A stretch of DNA of 25,403 bases. Origin: JBLHKS01 sp047620505 (GTDB lineage Bacteria > Verrucomicrobiota > Verrucomicrobiia > Verrucomicrobiales > DEV007). Below are positions 24,277-25,403 of this stretch, in pieces; position 1 is the first letter of the stretch, and each line of letters opens with the position of its first letter. The notes under the pieces were generated by a model that searched no databases, was not told the DNA's origin, and saw only the letters and a program-made list of their open reading frames with translations. Position numbers and translations under genes: made by a program. The DNA is taken from the NCBI GenBank assembly GCA_047620505.1, contig JBLHKS010000101.1, positions 1 to 25,403 on the forward strand, written 5' to 3'.

Positions 24277-25403
24277 TCAATCAGTGGAGCCGATCAACTC
24301 AAGCATCAGTTCGGTCGCTCGTACGGCGAATTCCGGATCGTTGATGTTCGCGTCGATTTCCTCGACTGGAATCTCGCTGCGGAGGTTCGATTTGAGCGCA
24401 TCGAACATTGCCTGATCCGCCTCTCGATCACAGAAGCGCTCACCCTCGGCATCGAGAATCGAAACTCCGCCTAACGGAAGCAAAACCGCGACAGGGCCGG
24501 TCGCTGCATTGAGTTTTTCGGCGAAAATTTCGCCCATCCGGCGGTTTTCTTCGATATTCGTCCGCATCAGAGTGATCGCTGGATTCCATTCGTAGAGCTG
24601 GCGGCCTGACTCTCTAAACTCAGCTGGAACGGAGTCGATCGGGCCGAAATTGGCCATATCGATGCAACCGGGAGCAACGAGATGAGGAATCCCGTTACGC
24701 CCGGGCGCGGACAGACGGCCGGGGCCCGCGGAGAGAATTCCCCCGCAGATTTCGTCAGCCCACTCAGTCGTGGTGATGTCGAGGACGCCCGCCAGCAGCT
24801 GCTGATCGGCGAGGGACTCCATCATGCGGCCGCCGGCACCGGTCGCGTGGAAAATCAGGACTTCGTAACCGTGCTTTTCGAGCGCTTTCTGGCAAGCTGT
24901 GACGCAGTCAGTGGTGTTCCCGAACATGCTCGCCGCGATGATCGGCTTGTCGTCAGGTACAACCGGCGTATTGGCCTTCGCCATCCCACAAATCGCGCCA
25001 GCGGCCTGTGTGAAAATCGTGCGCGAAATTCGGTTCAAGCCCGCCACGTCGACGATCGCTGGGATCATCGTCAGGTTGCTCACGCCGACAAAAGCAGAGA
25101 CGTCGCCGCCGGCCATCGTGCTGACGCAAACCTTGGGAATTTCGAGCGGCAACGCGCGCATCGCTGCGGAAATCACGCTGGTTCCTCCTCCCCCGCCCAT
25201 GCCGATGACGCCGTCGATTTCCCCTTCCTCATGGAGTTTCTCTGCTTGGTAAGCGACGCCCATCGCCATGACTTTCATCGCCGCACCGCGATCTCCGAGC
25301 TCCTGCAAAGCAGCCAGAGCTTCGCCCCCCGAACTGGCCACATCCCACGATTCGATATCAACTTCGAACGCCGTCGTGGTTCCCATCACGCCGAAATTCA
25401 TCG
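24277..25403 (-). CDS. UPF0261 / Tm-1-like family protein, N-terminus cut by window edge
   Basis: At least 374 residues are present. The visible start MNFGVMGTTTAFEVDI corresponds to an internal strand of the family, which normally begins some 30 residues earlier, so the gene probably continues past the right edge and Met at 25401 is internal. The N-terminal domain includes the glycine loop GVIGMGGGGGTSVISAAM, and VSTMAGGDVSAFVG follows. The C-terminal half includes GYEVLIFHATGAGGRMME and the region around LVAPGCIDMANFGP. Homologs include the ATP-binding N-terminal part of tomato Tm-1, and the C-terminal half resembles TIM-barrel proteins. The bacterial function is not established. The palindrome copy at 24793 encodes ADQQLLAGV just after the GRMMESL segment. 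Confidence 0.88.
   Translation of the reverse strand, partial: MNFGVMGTTTAFEVDIESWDVASSGGEALAALQELGDRGAAMKVMAMGVAYQAEKLHEEGEIDGVIGMGGGGGTSVISAAMRALPLEIPKVCVSTMAGGDVSAFVGVSNLTMIPAIVDVAGLNRISRTIFTQAAGAICGMAKANTPVVPDDKPIIAASMFGNTTDCVTACQKALEKHGYEVLIFHATGAGGRMMESLADQQLLAGVLDITTTEWADEICGGILSAGPGRLSAPGRNGIPHLVAPGCIDMANFGPIDSVPAEFRESGRQLYEWNPAITLMRTNIEENRRMGEIFAEKLNAATGPVAVLLPLGGVSILDAEGERFCDREADQAMFDALKSNLRSEIPVEEIDANINDPEFAVRATELMLELIGSTD
24793..24804. repeat. Iterated palindrome CAGCAGCTGCTG, exact
   Basis: Exact copy with flanks C and A, inside the UPF0261 gene, read on the minus strand as DQQLLAGV. Confidence 0.9.

Overview
The window looks like a chromosomal segment of a Verrucomicrobiota (PVC-group) bacterium. 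The evidence is a planctomycete/verrucomicrobial-type secreted cytochrome with DUF1549 and DUF1553 domains, a formylglycine sulfatase, a secreted SMP-30-like protein, a GH128-type glycosidase, a fungal-type cystathionine gamma-synthase and an IHF/HU-like protein with a basic tail. It is moderately GC-rich and densely coding. I saw no tRNA, rRNA, CRISPR array, insertion sequence or phage genes.

Layout. Positions 1-3649 are all on the minus strand, read right to left: an M24 aminopeptidase, a possible 59-residue ORF, a cystathionine gamma-synthase-like PLP enzyme, and two overlapping small TIR-domain genes, the second cut by the window edge. Positions 3745-7760 are a plus-strand pair: a membrane TIR protein with a large repeat-helical and proline-rich C-terminus, then a GAF / PP2C (SpoIIE) / HATPase partner-switching regulator. 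Positions 7757-10468 hold a cysteine-less rhodanese, phosphatidylserine synthase and an HtrA-type protease. Positions 10493-13968 hold a GH128-type glycosidase, a Gfo/Idh/MocA oxidoreductase, a Rieske ferredoxin, an AlkD-like protein and a c-type heme protein. Positions 14113-18254 hold a HU/IHF-like protein with a clear terminator, TrmO, and the lepA-lepB pair. Positions 18295-25403 are envelope and catabolic genes: the DUF1549/DUF1553 cytochrome, an SMP-30-like protein, a sulfatase, an alpha/beta hydrolase and a UPF0261 protein cut by the right edge.

The most striking signal is not a gene. The perfect 12-bp palindrome CAGCAGCTGCTG occurs nine times exactly and six more times with one mismatch, about once per 1.7 kb, in unrelated genes on both strands. 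All nine exact copies are flanked by a pyrimidine on the left and a purine on the right, giving YCAGCAGCTGCTGR. Most copies are read as Gln-Gln-Leu-Leu, four are read in another frame as Ala-Ala-Ala, and one lies between genes. The pattern therefore looks like selection on DNA rather than on protein. It resembles in style the highly iterated palindrome HIP1 of cyanobacteria or DNA uptake sequences, but I do not recognise this word as a described element.

Other points of interest are three TIR proteins within 6 kb, one of them paired with a phosphatase/anti-sigma-kinase fusion; a rhodanese with Asp at the catalytic Cys position; a 16-bp perfect palindrome and a separate inverted repeat ahead of the HU/IHF-like gene; and three promoter-like sequences so close to start codons that their mRNAs may be nearly leaderless.
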